A stretch of DNA of 64,000 nucleotides from Sinorhizobium terangae (GCF_029714365.1 NZ_CP121660.1:1054001-1118000); one strand, 5' to 3'; shown: positions 1 through 9,520, counted from the stretch's first letter. Numbers and translations: made by a program. Notes: generated by a model from the sequence alone, not told the origin.

Positions 1-652
1 CAAGATCATCTTCTCGTCGAGTTGCGCCACCTATGGTGTACCTGCGGTATTGCCGATCGACGAGGCCACGTGGCAGGCGCCGATCAATCCCTACGGCAAG
101 ACGAAGCTGATGGCCGAGCACATGCTCGCCGACTACGCCACCGCTTTCGGACTGAACTTTGTTGCACTGCGCTATTTCAACGCCTGCGGAGCCGATCCGG
201 AGGGTGATCTCGGAGAGTGGCACGACCCGGAAACGCACCTCATTCCGCGGGCACTCATGGCCGCCGCAGGCAAAATTCCGCATCTGGAGATCTTCGGCGA
301 CGACTACGACACGCCGGACGGAACCTGTGTGCGCGACTATATCCATGTGGCCGATCTGGCGCGGGCTCATGTGCTGGCCTATCGGCATCTCGCCAAGGGT
401 GGAGCGAACATTGCGCTCAATCTCGGCACCGGCCGTGGTTTTTCCGTAAAGGAAGTACTTCGAGCAATCGGCGAGGTTACCGGGCACGATGTCCCGGTCG
501 TGTATCGCCGCCGACGCTGCGGAGATCCGCCGGCGCTTTATGCGGATGCGACGCTCGCGCATCAGACGCTCGGCTTCCTGCCCCGCTATTCCGACCTTGA
601 GACGATCGTGCGAACGGCTGCCCCATTCTTCGGACTGGAGGCGCGACCATGA
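1..652 (+). CDS. galE: UDP-glucose 4-epimerase (GalE), 5' end outside window
   Basis: This is the C-terminal two thirds of an extended short-chain dehydrogenase that interconverts UDP-glucose and UDP-galactose, supplying sugar nucleotides for polysaccharide synthesis. The frame is open from base 2 with no in-window start. It begins inside the catalytic region: the Ser-rich stretch SSSCATYG is followed by the active-site motif PYGKTK (Tyr and Lys of YxxxK). Downstream are the GalE-typical RYFNACGADP and DGTCVRDYIHV segments. The stop overlaps the next start (ATGA at 649-652), so it is translationally coupled to the glycosyltransferase. A related hexuronate epimerase cannot be fully excluded without the N-terminus, but the GalE signature segments make that less likely. 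Confidence 0.9.
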   Translation, partial: KIIFSSSCATYGVPAVLPIDEATWQAPINPYGKTKLMAEHMLADYATAFGLNFVALRYFNACGADPEGDLGEWHDPETHLIPRALMAAAGKIPHLEIFGDDYDTPDGTCVRDYIHVADLARAHVLAYRHLAKGGANIALNLGTGRGFSVKEVLRAIGEVTGHDVPVVYRRRRCGDPPALYADATLAHQTLGFLPRYSDLETIVRTAAPFFGLEARP

Positions 653-2508
653 CCCGCCTTTCTGCCAATGACGGAACAAAGGCAACGGAGAGCGGCGAGC
701 CGTCGCTCGTCCCCGTGCTCACAGGTTATCGCCGCGCGGAATACCTCCTCGGCGCCGGCGTCTGGGCAGCAGCCCTCTTTTATTTTTGGGTCTGGTGGCT
801 CGAGCCGCGCCACCACGTGGACACTTTGGGCAGCATCATGGTGACCGCGGTCCTCGCGTGGGTTACCCTGCTGCCCGCCTATTTCATAGCGGTCTTCTAC
901 CGCGCAGCAAAACCAAATGGACCCCTGCGGCTGCCGGCCGGAAGTCGCGTCGCCATGGTCGTGACCAAGGCGCCATCAGAACCCTTCTCGATCGTGTCGG
1001 AAACACTGAAGGCGATGCTCGCACAGGATGTTCCGCACGACACCTGGCTCGCGGACGAGGATCCCTCCGAGGAGACGCTCGCGTGGTGCCGCCGGTATGG
1101 CGTCTTCGTCTCGACCCGTAAAGGGCGCGCTGATTATCATCGGACCTCGTGGCCGCGACGCACACGTTGCAAGGAGGGCAACCTCGCCTTCTTCTACGAT
1201 CATTACGGTTATGAGCGCTATGATCTCGTAGCCCAGCTCGACGCGGACCATGTTCCCGAGCCCGGCTATCTTTTCGAGATGCTGCGCCCCTTTGCCGACC
1301 CCAGGGTTGGCTATGTCTCCGCACCGAGCATCTGTGACCGCAACGGGTCCGAAAGTTGGGCGGCGCGCGGGAGACTCCATGCCGAGGCGAGCATGCACGG
1401 CTCGCTTCAGGCTGGCTACAATGGGGGGCTGGCGCCGCTGTGCATAGGATCACATTATGCGGTCCGCACAGCGGCGCTGGAGGAAATCGGCGGGCTCGGT
1501 CCGGAACTGGCGGAAGACCATTCCACAACGTTGATGATGAATGCTGCCGGCTGGCGCGGTGTCCATGCGCTCGATGCGATTGCGCATGGTGATGGACCGC
1601 GCACCTTCGGGGACCTCGTGACCCAGGAGTTCCAGTGGTCGCGTAGCCTGGTCATGCTGCTGCTGCAGTATTCGCCACGTTTGGTTGGTCGACTCCCGCT
1701 GCGGCTGAAGTTTCAGTTCCTCTTCTCGCAGCTCTGGTACCCGCTTTTTGCGCTTTTCATGGCGATTATGTTCGCAATGCCGATCATTGCCCTTGCGCGC
1801 AGCGAGACCTTTGTCGCTGTGACCTATCCCGATTTTCTCGCGCATTTCACGCCGCTTTCGATCATCCTCGTCCTTCTGGCCTATCGCTGGCGGGCGAGTG
1901 GCACGTTCCGGCCATATGACGCGAAGATCCTCAGCTGGGAATGCATGCTCTTCCTCTTCGCGCGTTGGCCTTGGGCGCTTGCTGGCACGCTGGCGGCGAT
2001 GCGCGACTGGGTTACGGGCTCCTTCGTGGATTTCCGCGTCACTCCGAAAGGTGCATCCGAGGTCGATCCGCTGCCGCTCCGCGTGCTGACGCCTTATGCG
2101 CTCCTCGCAGTTACTTCGGTGCTGCCGGTTTTCCTCGTCAGCGATGCGGCCGCGGCCAAGGGCCTCTATATTTTCGCGATCCTGAATGCAGCGATCTACT
2201 GCCTGCTTCTGCTGGTCATCGTCGCGCGGCATTCAAAGGAGAACGCGGTCGTCGCCACCTCTCGTTTTCGCCGTCCGGCAATGGCCGCCAGCCTTCTGGC
2301 TCTTGTCGCGTTGCCCGGTATCGCGACCGCCGAGCACGGGAAAGATGGGCTTGAGGCGCTCGCATGGGGTGCCGGGCACCTCCGCCTCTTCGAAGAGCGC
2401 TACGCGGTGGCCGGCGCCGGCCAGGACGGCACCGCCTTGCGAAAGATCGTCTTTCGACCGCGCTGGATTTCCGTAACGGCAGAACAGGGACCGGGTGGAG
2501 CACGCTGA
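649..2508 (+). CDS. Membrane glycosyltransferase family 2 (cellulose-synthase-like)
   Basis: A 619-residue inner-membrane processive glycosyltransferase, likely polymerising a beta-glycan from UDP-sugars. Two N-terminal membrane segments (about 31-51 and 60-84) precede the cytosolic GT-A domain. Visible motifs are the metal-binding DADH (198-201), the acceptor-site acidic pair in AEDHS (289-290) and QEFQWSRS (326-333), a variant of the Q(Q/R)xRW product-binding motif with Gln in place of Arg. Several membrane spans follow (about 345-540). No PilZ domain is evident, so c-di-GMP control is not indicated. It overlaps galE by 4 bases and is followed by exported accessory proteins, as in exopolysaccharide operons. 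The exact polymer cannot be deduced. Confidence 0.85.
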   Translation: MTRLSANDGTKATESGEPSLVPVLTGYRRAEYLLGAGVWAAALFYFWVWWLEPRHHVDTLGSIMVTAVLAWVTLLPAYFIAVFYRAAKPNGPLRLPAGSRVAMVVTKAPSEPFSIVSETLKAMLAQDVPHDTWLADEDPSEETLAWCRRYGVFVSTRKGRADYHRTSWPRRTRCKEGNLAFFYDHYGYERYDLVAQLDADHVPEPGYLFEMLRPFADPRVGYVSAPSICDRNGSESWAARGRLHAEASMHGSLQAGYNGGLAPLCIGSHYAVRTAALEEIGGLGPELAEDHSTTLMMNAAGWRGVHALDAIAHGDGPRTFGDLVTQEFQWSRSLVMLLLQYSPRLVGRLPLRLKFQFLFSQLWYPLFALFMAIMFAMPIIALARSETFVAVTYPDFLAHFTPLSIILVLLAYRWRASGTFRPYDAKILSWECMLFLFARWPWALAGTLAAMRDWVTGSFVDFRVTPKGASEVDPLPLRVLTPYALLAVTSVLPVFLVSDAAAAKGLYIFAILNAAIYCLLLLVIVARHSKENAVVATSRFRRPAMAASLLALVALPGIATAEHGKDGLEALAWGAGHLRLFEERYAVAGAGQDGTALRKIVFRPRWISVTAEQGPGGAR

Positions 2509-2517
2509 GGACAAGCC

Positions 2518-3132
2518 ATGACACAAAAAGTCGCACTCGATCGGAAACAGGGCTGGATTGCCCGCCAGGCGATGCTCGTCAGGCGCCTCGCCCTTGGCAT
2601 CATGACTGTAGCCATTCTTCTCTGCCAATCGCCGGCATCGGCAGAAGACGTCGTTCCGGAAAATGCGCGCCTCATGACCGCGGCGGAAGTCTACATGATC
2701 TTCCGCGGCAAAACGTGGAAATGGGAGAAAGGCGCCGGACGAATGCAGGACCAAGGCCGCGTTTTTAAGGCCTGGGCGCAATCGGAGACCGGAATGACAT
2801 GGGCGGAAGGCCGGTGGACCCTGAACGATCACGGTCAACTCTGTCTGAAGGCGGTCTGGCACAGCCAGGAAGCGGCCGCGAGGGACACGACCTGCTTCAG
2901 CCACCGGATACTCGACAACACCATCTACCAGAAGCGCGAGCCTGCTGGAGACTGGTACGTCTTCAAACATGCCAAGCCGTTGGCCGACGACGAGTTCAAG
3001 AGACTGGTCGACCAGGATTTGGTCGGTGCGAAGCTTCCCCTTGTTCAACGACTCGTCACGACACAGCCGAAATCAGAGACAGATGCCGTTCCCCCGCAAA
3101 CCGAGGCGAACGAGCTTGGAGGCATGCAATGA
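2518..3132 (+). CDS. Exported DUF995 protein (first copy)
   Basis: A 204-residue predicted secreted protein of the DUF995 family, common in rhizobia but of unknown function. The N-terminal region has a hydrophobic export segment ending near ASAED; a start at the internal Met (2572) would give a more ordinary signal peptide. The DUF995 body shows the characteristic pattern of Trp/Gly, then LCLKAVWH, a TTCFSHRI block and a WYVF motif near the end. It resembles the second DUF995 protein at 4108-4623. It lies 9 bases after the glycosyltransferase and overlaps the GH26 gene by 4 bases, so all are one operon. A role in binding or modifying the polymer is inference. Confidence 0.75.
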   Translation: MTQKVALDRKQGWIARQAMLVRRLALGIMTVAILLCQSPASAEDVVPENARLMTAAEVYMIFRGKTWKWEKGAGRMQDQGRVFKAWAQSETGMTWAEGRWTLNDHGQLCLKAVWHSQEAAARDTTCFSHRILDNTIYQKREPAGDWYVFKHAKPLADDEFKRLVDQDLVGAKLPLVQRLVTTQPKSETDAVPPQTEANELGGMQ

Positions 3133-4082
3133 ACAGGAAATCGAACGCGATCATACTCTCATTCGTCGGCCTGTTGCTGTCAGGCACCGTCCTGGCGGCC
3201 ACTATGCCGCGCGGGATTCCCGATGCGGATTCCGCTACCACGGCGACACTCTCACAGAAGCGGCCGGTGCTTACGGAGCACTCGATAGACTTCGGCGCCT
3301 ACGACCCCCACGGCGACTTCAGCGAGCCGTCGCAGTCCAAGATCGAGCATCTTTTCTTGCCCTGGGAAGACGTCGATCTGGCAACGCTGAACCTTGCCGA
3401 CGATTACGCCCGAGCACGTGGACGCTCTCTCATGATCACGATCGAGCCCTGGTCCTGGTCGCCCGAGTGGCGGGTCTCGGACCACGAGCTTCTGCGCACC
3501 ATTCTGAGCGGCGAGCGCGATGAAAACATGGCCGCGGTCTGCTCGACGGCCGCCACGCTGAAAAGCCCGGTCATCATAAGGTGGGGGCAGGAAATGGACG
3601 AAACGGATAACCAGTTCTCCTGGTCGCACTGGCGGGGTGAGGAATTCAAGGCGGCCTACCGGCGCATGGTGAACGTGTGCCGCGAACACCTGAAGAACGC
3701 GAAATTCATGTGGTCGCCCAAGGGGAACCGGGGGCTGGAGGCGTTTTATCCCGGCGACGACGTCGTGGACATCGTCGGGTTGTCGGTATTCGGCTATCAG
3801 GACTACGACAAAGGCACGACTGGCCGCGATCAGTCATTTTCGGAACGGCTGACGCCCGGATATGAACGGGTGAAAGGCTACGGCAAGCCGATCATGGTTG
3901 CGGAGCTCGGCTACGAAGGTGACGCCTCCTATGTGGCGAGTTGGGCGGCAAGCGTTGCCGCGCCTCATGCCGAATTCCCCGCGCTGACCGCGGTCGTCTA
4001 CTTCAACGACCGCGAAATCTACGAATGGCCCGGAGGCTATGGGCGGCCCGACTGGCGGGTTGTCCGCGAAACCACCAACTAG
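3129..4082 (+). CDS. Glycoside hydrolase, GH26 (beta-mannanase)-like, exported
   Basis: A 317-residue (beta/alpha)8-type hydrolase with an N-terminal signal peptide (cleavage near VLAAT). The GH26 pattern is visible: the acid/base Glu in RWGQEMD (Glu155, where family members often have HEM) and a candidate nucleophile Glu in VAELG (Glu259). The start was set at the ATG overlapping the upstream stop (ATGA, 3129-3132), because it begins directly with a Lys-rich signal peptide; upstream codons in frame would run through the DUF995 gene. In this setting it may trim or release the polysaccharide, as glycanases do in cellulose and EPS operons. The substrate is unknown. Confidence 0.8.
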   Translation: MNRKSNAIILSFVGLLLSGTVLAATMPRGIPDADSATTATLSQKRPVLTEHSIDFGAYDPHGDFSEPSQSKIEHLFLPWEDVDLATLNLADDYARARGRSLMITIEPWSWSPEWRVSDHELLRTILSGERDENMAAVCSTAATLKSPVIIRWGQEMDETDNQFSWSHWRGEEFKAAYRRMVNVCREHLKNAKFMWSPKGNRGLEAFYPGDDVVDIVGLSVFGYQDYDKGTTGRDQSFSERLTPGYERVKGYGKPIMVAELGYEGDASYVASWAASVAAPHAEFPALTAVVYFNDREIYEWPGGYGRPDWRVVRETTN

Positions 4083-4107
4083 CATTCAGTCCGACAGGAG
4101 ACTTGAG

Positions 4108-4623
4108 ATGAGGCCAGCACTACGCACAATGTCCTTGGCTGTCGCCATCGCCGCGGCCATAGGCGCGACGGCATCGCTTGCCGAGGCCGCTGCCGGACAC
4201 ATAGACGCTCAAAAGGCAACGCCGCTGGCGCATGAAGAGCTCTACAAGCTCTACGGCCAGAAATCGTGGATCTGGAAAGCGGGCGCCGGATATTTCTCGG
4301 TGCGCCAACGCCGGTTTACCGCCTGGTCGAAGGAGAACGGCAGTCCCTCCTATGGCGTCGGCCGCTGGTTCATCACCGGCCCAGGAAAACTCTGCTTCAA
4401 GGCCGACTGGCACGCCAAGGATGGCTCGGCTCCCGCTACAACCTGTTTCAGCCATCGCAAGCAAGGGAGTCTCATCCTTCAGAAACGCGAGCCGAATGGC
4501 GAATGGTACGTCTTCAGGAACGCGCCGGCAAAACCTGATGACGAGTTCGCCAAACTTCGCCGCGGCAACTATGTGAGCGCGCGGCTGAACAAGATCGAAG
4601 CCAGGCTCGGAAAGGTCGAATGA
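4108..4623 (+). CDS. Exported DUF995 protein (second copy)
   Basis: A 171-residue DUF995 protein with a signal peptide (cleavage around AEAAAG). The ATG at 4108 is chosen because AGGAG lies at 4096-4100. Its core (WIWKAGAGYF, GKLCFKADWH, TTCFSHRK, EWYVF) runs parallel to the copy at 2518-3132, so the two are paralogues on either side of the hydrolase. It is the last gene of the galE-GT2-DUF995-GH26-DUF995 operon and is followed by a convergent lipoprotein gene. Function is unknown; periplasmic or surface association with the polymer is inferred only from context. Confidence 0.78.
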   Translation: MRPALRTMSLAVAIAAAIGATASLAEAAAGHIDAQKATPLAHEELYKLYGQKSWIWKAGAGYFSVRQRRFTAWSKENGSPSYGVGRWFITGPGKLCFKADWHAKDGSAPATTCFSHRKQGSLILQKREPNGEWYVFRNAPAKPDDEFAKLRRGNYVSARLNKIEARLGKVE

Positions 4624-4720
4624 TCTTGACCAAGTAACGGAGTTGCGCAGCCGATTGGCGTCAGCGTATCAATCCGGCTCCGCAGATGAGCCCGTCGTCG
4701 GTCGGCGCGCAACTCCGCTC

Positions 4721-5026
4721 CTATCGAAGGAAGCATCGCGATGTGCTGCCAAAACCGCTCGGCGTGCAAATATATGGCGCGCGTCCGAGAAAGGCGGCTC
4801 GTTCGAGTTTGGCCGCCTGTTGAACGACGATCTGCTTTGACGCGACGGGCTTGTTGCTCAACGCCGGATAGCCGACCTGTCTCGTCAGCGACGAGGTTCG
4901 GATACTCTGATCCGGCGTGGCCGAACATCCCGACACGGCTGTTGCAAGGAGTAGAGCAAACACGCTCCGCACTATTTTGCTGCGGCCGTCGATTAGCCCG
5001 ACCGAATTTCTTGTTTGCGCTTTCAT
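4721..5026 (-). CDS. Small predicted lipoprotein
   Basis: A 101-residue protein with a lipoprotein signal: a hydrophobic stretch SVFALLLATA ending in the lipobox VSGC. The mature part ends in a Cys/Gly/Ser-rich tail (APYICTPSGFGSTSRCFLR) of a kind seen in many small rhizobial envelope proteins. A good ribosome binding site (AGGAG about 10 bases before the ATG at 5026) supports it. It is convergent with the polysaccharide operon. No function can be assigned; a short structural or stress-related outer-membrane lipoprotein is most likely. Confidence 0.65.
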   Translation of the reverse strand: MKAQTRNSVGLIDGRSKIVRSVFALLLATAVSGCSATPDQSIRTSSLTRQVGYPALSNKPVASKQIVVQQAAKLERAAFLGRAPYICTPSGFGSTSRCFLR

Positions 5027-5299
5027 GTCTAGAACTCCTGGTTCTCGAACCTCATGCGCATCACGGTAGATGAGACGATTTAAGTCGCCGTACAGAAAAT
5101 GCTTATAACTTGACCTATCCCGTCTGGGGGCACCTGCATGTGAGAGATCGGCCGATCGCGACCCCCACTACCGCAACATTCCGGCACATGTGATCAGGCG
5201 ACAATGCTAAATGGCGCTGGCGGCACATCGAAGATAATATTTGCTGTCCATGACTCGTCGCGGACCGGCGCGCTGAGTGAACACCTGGAGAAGCCACCG

Positions 5300-6598
5300 A
5301 TGTTCGACCTGATCATCCGCAACGCCAACCTGCCGGACGGCCGCAAGGGTCTCGATATCGGCCTTGCCGGCGGCAAGATCAGCGCGATCGAGAAATCCCT
5401 TGCTGCAACTGACGGCGAGGAGATTGACGCGACCGGTCGACTGGTCAGCCCGCCGTTCTGCGACCCGCATTTTCATATGGACGCGACGCTATCGCTCGGC
5501 ATGCCGCGAATGAATGTCTCCGGCACGTTGCTGGAGGGCATCGCGCTTTGGGGGGAATTGCGCCCACAGCTGACGAAGGAAGCATTGGTCGAGCGGGCCT
5601 TGCGCTATTGCGACCTCGCCGTCAGCCAGGGCCTTCTCTTTATCCGCAGCCATGTGGACACGTCAGATCCGCGCCTTGTGACGGCCGAAGCACTCTTGGA
5701 AGTCAAGGAAAGGGTCGCGCCCTATATTGATCTGCAGCTCGTCGCCTTCCCGCAGGACGGCTATTACCGCGCCGCCGACGGCGTCCGCTCGCTCGAGCGT
5801 GCACTCGACATGGGCGTCGGTATCGTTGGCGGCATTCCGCACTTCGAACGCACGATGGAAGACGGCGCCCGCTCGGTCGAGGCGCTGTGCCGGATCGCCG
5901 CCGATCGCGGTCTGCCGGTCGACATGCATTGCGACGAAACCGACGATCCGATGTCGCGCCACATCGAGACGTTGGCGGCCCAGACGATGCGTTTCGGCCT
6001 CAAGGGACGCGTTGCGGGTTCGCACCTGACCTCGATGCACTCGATGGACAATTATTACGTTTCGAAACTCATCCCGTTGATCGCCGAGGCGGAGATCAAC
6101 GTGATCCCCAATCCGCTGATCAACATCATGCTGCAGGGCCGTCACGACACCTATCCGAAACGGCGGGGTATGACACGGGTGCGAGAGTTGATGGCGGCGG
6201 GGATCAACGTTTCCTTCGGGCATGACTGCGTCATGGACCCTTGGTACTCGATGGGCTCAGGTGACATGCTGGAGGTCGCTCACATGGCAATCCACGTGGC
6301 GCAAATGGCCGGCATCGAGGACAAGCACAAGATCTTCGACGCGATTACCGTCAATTCGGCCAAGACGATGGGGCTCGAGGGTTACGGGCTTGATATCGGC
6401 TGCAAGGCAGATCTCGTCGTGCTGCAGGCGGCCGATGTCACCGAAGCACTGAGACTGAAACCGAACCGGCTGTTCGTCATCAAGGCAGGCAAGGTGATCG
6501 CAAGGACAGCGCCGCGCATCGGTGAGCTGTTCCTCGGAGGGCGTCCGGCGTGGATCGATATCGCGCAAGATTACCTGCCGCAAACGCCGCAGCGCTGA
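5300..6598 (+). CDS. codA: Cytosine deaminase (CodA-like amidohydrolase)
   Basis: A 432-residue amidohydrolase-superfamily enzyme, predicted to deaminate cytosine to uracil (pyrimidine salvage) or a related N-heterocycle. The metal-binding set is visible: PHFHMDATL (His57, His59), HCDETDD, SHLTSM and GHDCVMDPW, which together are typical of CodA. The ATG at 5300 is chosen because CTGGAG precedes it and the protein then starts MFDLIIRNAN, the usual beginning of the family; about 32 more in-frame upstream codons look non-coding. It stands alone, with no cytosine permease beside it. An isoguanine or creatinine-type deaminase is the main alternative. Confidence 0.88.
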   Translation: MFDLIIRNANLPDGRKGLDIGLAGGKISAIEKSLAATDGEEIDATGRLVSPPFCDPHFHMDATLSLGMPRMNVSGTLLEGIALWGELRPQLTKEALVERALRYCDLAVSQGLLFIRSHVDTSDPRLVTAEALLEVKERVAPYIDLQLVAFPQDGYYRAADGVRSLERALDMGVGIVGGIPHFERTMEDGARSVEALCRIAADRGLPVDMHCDETDDPMSRHIETLAAQTMRFGLKGRVAGSHLTSMHSMDNYYVSKLIPLIAEAEINVIPNPLINIMLQGRHDTYPKRRGMTRVRELMAAGINVSFGHDCVMDPWYSMGSGDMLEVAHMAIHVAQMAGIEDKHKIFDAITVNSAKTMGLEGYGLDIGCKADLVVLQAADVTEALRLKPNRLFVIKAGKVIARTAPRIGELFLGGRPAWIDIAQDYLPQTPQR

Positions 6599-6766
6599 GC
6601 CGCTCTTCGTGCGGTCCACGCGGTATCAGACCGGCCACCTATATAGTGCGTACCTATGCGAAAGTATAGACAACACTTTCGTACAATAGATTTTCCTCTG
6701 AGCTTGATTGATCCTTTCCATAGCATCCAACCATGCAGATGCGCTCAGTGGAAAGGAAATCGTGTC

Positions 6767-7156
6767 ATGAGACACTTGTTTCTCATCACGCAGGTTCCGT
6801 CGAAGTTTCGCGAACTCGCCGCGTTTCTGTCCCTGGTCGCCGTGTTTCTCGTCGGTGCATGGGTTCTGCTCATAGCGCCGAATGCCAGGGCGCATGATGC
6901 GCTGCCAACTGCCGCGCAACCGCACGGGGGGGGCCTATCCCCTGTCCTGTTGCTCCGGCTACGATTGCCGTGAAGTGGCATATAGTGCCGTCGCAGAGCG
7001 GTCCGAGGGCTACGTTATCAAGGGTACGGGGAAGTGATCACCTCTATAGACAGCCGCATCCGGAACAGCCCCGATGGCCTCTTTCACTGGTGTTCGGCGG
7101 CGGGGGCGAATGATGGGCGCACCATCTGCCTGTTTGTACCTCCGCATGGATCCTGA
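6767..7156 (+). pseudogene. Small secreted protein gene broken by two compensating frameshifts
   Basis: Read in one frame this gives only an N-terminal signal peptide (MRHLFLITQVPSKF..., hydrophobic, ending near ARAHD) before losing sense. Shifting frame at the eight-G run (6926-6933) recovers SCCSGYDCREVAYSAVAERS, and shifting back at the four-G run (7028-7031) recovers SPDGLFHWCSAAGANDGR and a stop at 7154-7156. The reconstructed product is about 129 residues: an exported Cys-rich protein of a type found in rhizobia, function unknown. One extra and one missing base, both in G runs, cancel out, so either the gene is recently dead or the assembly has two homopolymer errors. An ACCTATGC motif lies upstream (6652-6659). 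Confidence 0.6.
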
Positions 7157-7366
7157 CCCTCACAACAGGTCGCCGAGCCCAGCTGCCGCCCCTCTGATCA
7201 CGTCCACAACTCTCCGCCTTCAGTCAACGGTTGTTTGGCTGAAGGCGAAGAGTTTTGGGCCTCGACCGAGGTGCCGGCTTTGGCGCAAACTGAAGGGATG
7301 ACAACCCCAGTTCGGTTAACTCCCGTCGGCACCTGTAAATGCGGTGGGCGGACCAAGGAACGTTAC

Positions 7367-9520
7367 ATGAATTACCGCTGCTTGTTCCTCCTGATCTTCG
7401 CATTGCTGATGCCGTACCAATCGGCGCTGGCTCAGGCGGGCATCAATCCGGCCGAGCAACAGACTTCCGGTGCTGCGGCACCACCTCCGGAAGATTTGCG
7501 ACGGCTTGTCGATCTCTTGCAACGGCCCGATATTCAAGGATGGCTTCAATCGCAAACGGGGAACCGCCCGGTCGAAGCGCAAAGTTCGGTCGAGGCCACC
7601 AACGCCAGCGAGATGATTGTTGGCCGGTTGAATGCCGCGCGCGCATTCATTCATGACATGGCGACCGCCATTCCGACGCTGCCTGCCGAGCTCGATAGAG
7701 CGCGTGTCGCATTGATGACCGAGATGAGGGAACAGGGACCATTCGACGCCATTCTGTCGATGGTCTTTTTTGTGACGCTGGGATTCGGTCTTGAGTGGTT
7801 CTATTGGTACGCCACTGCCGGCCTGCGCAAGCGGTTGATCGCCGCACATCTGGATACGGTCGACGACCGGTTGCGCGTCGCCGGATTGCGTATGCTCTAC
7901 GCGCTCGGCATCCTTCTGGCCTTTGCCGTCGGAAGCATTGGCGCCTTCCTGCTGTTCGACTGGCCACCGCTACTGCAGCACACTGTCCTTGCTTATCTCC
8001 TCGTATTTCTGGCCGTGCGTTTGACGTTGGTTACGGGGCGGATCGTGCTTGCTCCCGGCGCTGAGCGGTTTCGGCTGATGCCGATGGCGACAGGCACCGC
8101 TCGCTTTTGGTTTTTCTGGTCGGCAGCGCTGGTTGGCAGCTTTGCATTCGGGCACTTCACCTATCAGTTGTTGCCGATGCTCGGAGTAGGACGCGAAGCC
8201 AACTACATTGTTGCGCTTGCATCCGGTTTGATCCTGTTCGGCTTGGCCCTCGTCGCACTGTGGCGCAGTCCAACATTCGACGGTCTCGATTTGGTTAATC
8301 GCCGCCACCGCGTCGGCACGGTGCTTGTTACGCTCTATATAATCACCAACTGGCTGGTCGCGCTCTCCGGCATCGCCGCCACATTTTACGTCGGGGTTAT
8401 ACTTCTGGTTTTGCCGATCGCGATCTCGTGTGTGAAGCTTTCGGTCGACCACATTATGCGTCCGCCGGGTGCGGTAGCCGCTGATGGCGGCATTCCTTCG
8501 CTCACCGGGGCAGCATTGGAACGCGGTTTGCGCGCTCTGCTGCTGATCGGAGCCGCTTACCTAATAGCCTCGCTACTTGGAGTCGACTTCGGCGCGCTGG
8601 CGGCCAGGGACACGATTGTGACCCGCTTTGTTCGAGGGCTCCTGAATGCCTTTGTCGTCATTCTGCTCGCCGATTTTACATGGCAGATAACGAGTGCATG
8701 GATTGATCGCAAGCTGATGCAGGCCGCGGCGGGCTATGCGATCGACTCCGACGAGTTACGCCGAAGCGCGAGGCTTCGCACGCTGCTTCCGGTCTTTCGC
8801 AACATATTGTTTGTTGTGCTGCTCGCGATGGCCATACTGATGGCGCTTTCCAGTCTGGGCGTGGAGATCGGTCCGCTTATCGCCGGCGCAGGTGTTGTTG
8901 GCGTTGCGGTTGGCTTCGGCGCTCAGACGCTGGTGAAGGACATCATCTCCGGAGTGTTCTTCCTCCTCGACGACGCCTTCCGGGTGGGCGAATACATCGA
9001 GAGCGGCAGCATCAAAGGTACCGTCGAATCCTTTTCGTTGCGCTCGATAAAGATCAGGCATCATCGTGGTGCGCTCCACACGATCCCGTTCGGCTCGCTC
9101 GACAAGATCACCAACTATTCCCGTGACTGGGCGATCGACAAGATCATGGTGAGCGTCACCTATGACACCGACTTGGACATCGTAAAACGTGTGGTCAAGG
9201 AGGTCGGCCAGCAGTTGCTGACCGATGAAGAGATCGCGCCGCTCATCATGGAAACATTGAAGATGCAAGGCGTCGAGCAATTTGGCGATTTCGCCATTCA
9301 GATCCGCATGAAGATCATGACCAAGCCGGGCGAGCAGGCGGTCATCCGCCGCCGTGCCTATGCCTTGATCAAGAAGGCCTTCGACGCCCAAGGGATCAAA
9401 TTTGCCGTTCCGACTGTCTCCGTCGCCGGCAGCGGGGATGCAAGCAACGCGGTCGCTCAGAAGGCGCTTGATCTCATCAAGCCACCGCCGCCGACCGGGC
9501 CAGCAGCGTCGGATGCCTAG
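7367..9520 (+). CDS. Large MscS-family mechanosensitive channel
   Basis: A 717-residue inner-membrane channel of the MscS superfamily, releasing solutes on hypo-osmotic shock. After a signal peptide (cleavage near ALAQAG) there is a periplasmic N-terminal region, about ten membrane spans, then the pore-lining helix and MscS core (GVVGVAVGFGAQTLVKDIISG near the start of the last third, written here as two overlapping pieces: GVVGVAVGFG and GAQTLVKDII) and the beta and alpha/beta cytoplasmic domains. The length is between that of small MscS and the 1100-residue MscK type, fitting the YbiO/YnaI-like group. The ATG at 7367 follows AAGGAA; an in-frame start 44 codons upstream lacks support. It stands alone and is convergent with the kinase gene. 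Confidence 0.85.
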   Translation: MNYRCLFLLIFALLMPYQSALAQAGINPAEQQTSGAAAPPPEDLRRLVDLLQRPDIQGWLQSQTGNRPVEAQSSVEATNASEMIVGRLNAARAFIHDMATAIPTLPAELDRARVALMTEMREQGPFDAILSMVFFVTLGFGLEWFYWYATAGLRKRLIAAHLDTVDDRLRVAGLRMLYALGILLAFAVGSIGAFLLFDWPPLLQHTVLAYLLVFLAVRLTLVTGRIVLAPGAERFRLMPMATGTARFWFFWSAALVGSFAFGHFTYQLLPMLGVGREANYIVALASGLILFGLALVALWRSPTFDGLDLVNRRHRVGTVLVTLYIITNWLVALSGIAATFYVGVILLVLPIAISCVKLSVDHIMRPPGAVAADGGIPSLTGAALERGLRALLLIGAAYLIASLLGVDFGALAARDTIVTRFVRGLLNAFVVILLADFTWQITSAWIDRKLMQAAAGYAIDSDELRRSARLRTLLPVFRNILFVVLLAMAILMALSSLGVEIGPLIAGAGVVGVAVGFGAQTLVKDIISGVFFLLDDAFRVGEYIESGSIKGTVESFSLRSIKIRHHRGALHTIPFGSLDKITNYSRDWAIDKIMVSVTYDTDLDIVKRVVKEVGQQLLTDEEIAPLIMETLKMQGVEQFGDFAIQIRMKIMTKPGEQAVIRRRAYALIKKAFDAQGIKFAVPTVSVAGSGDASNAVAQKALDLIKPPPPTGPAASDA

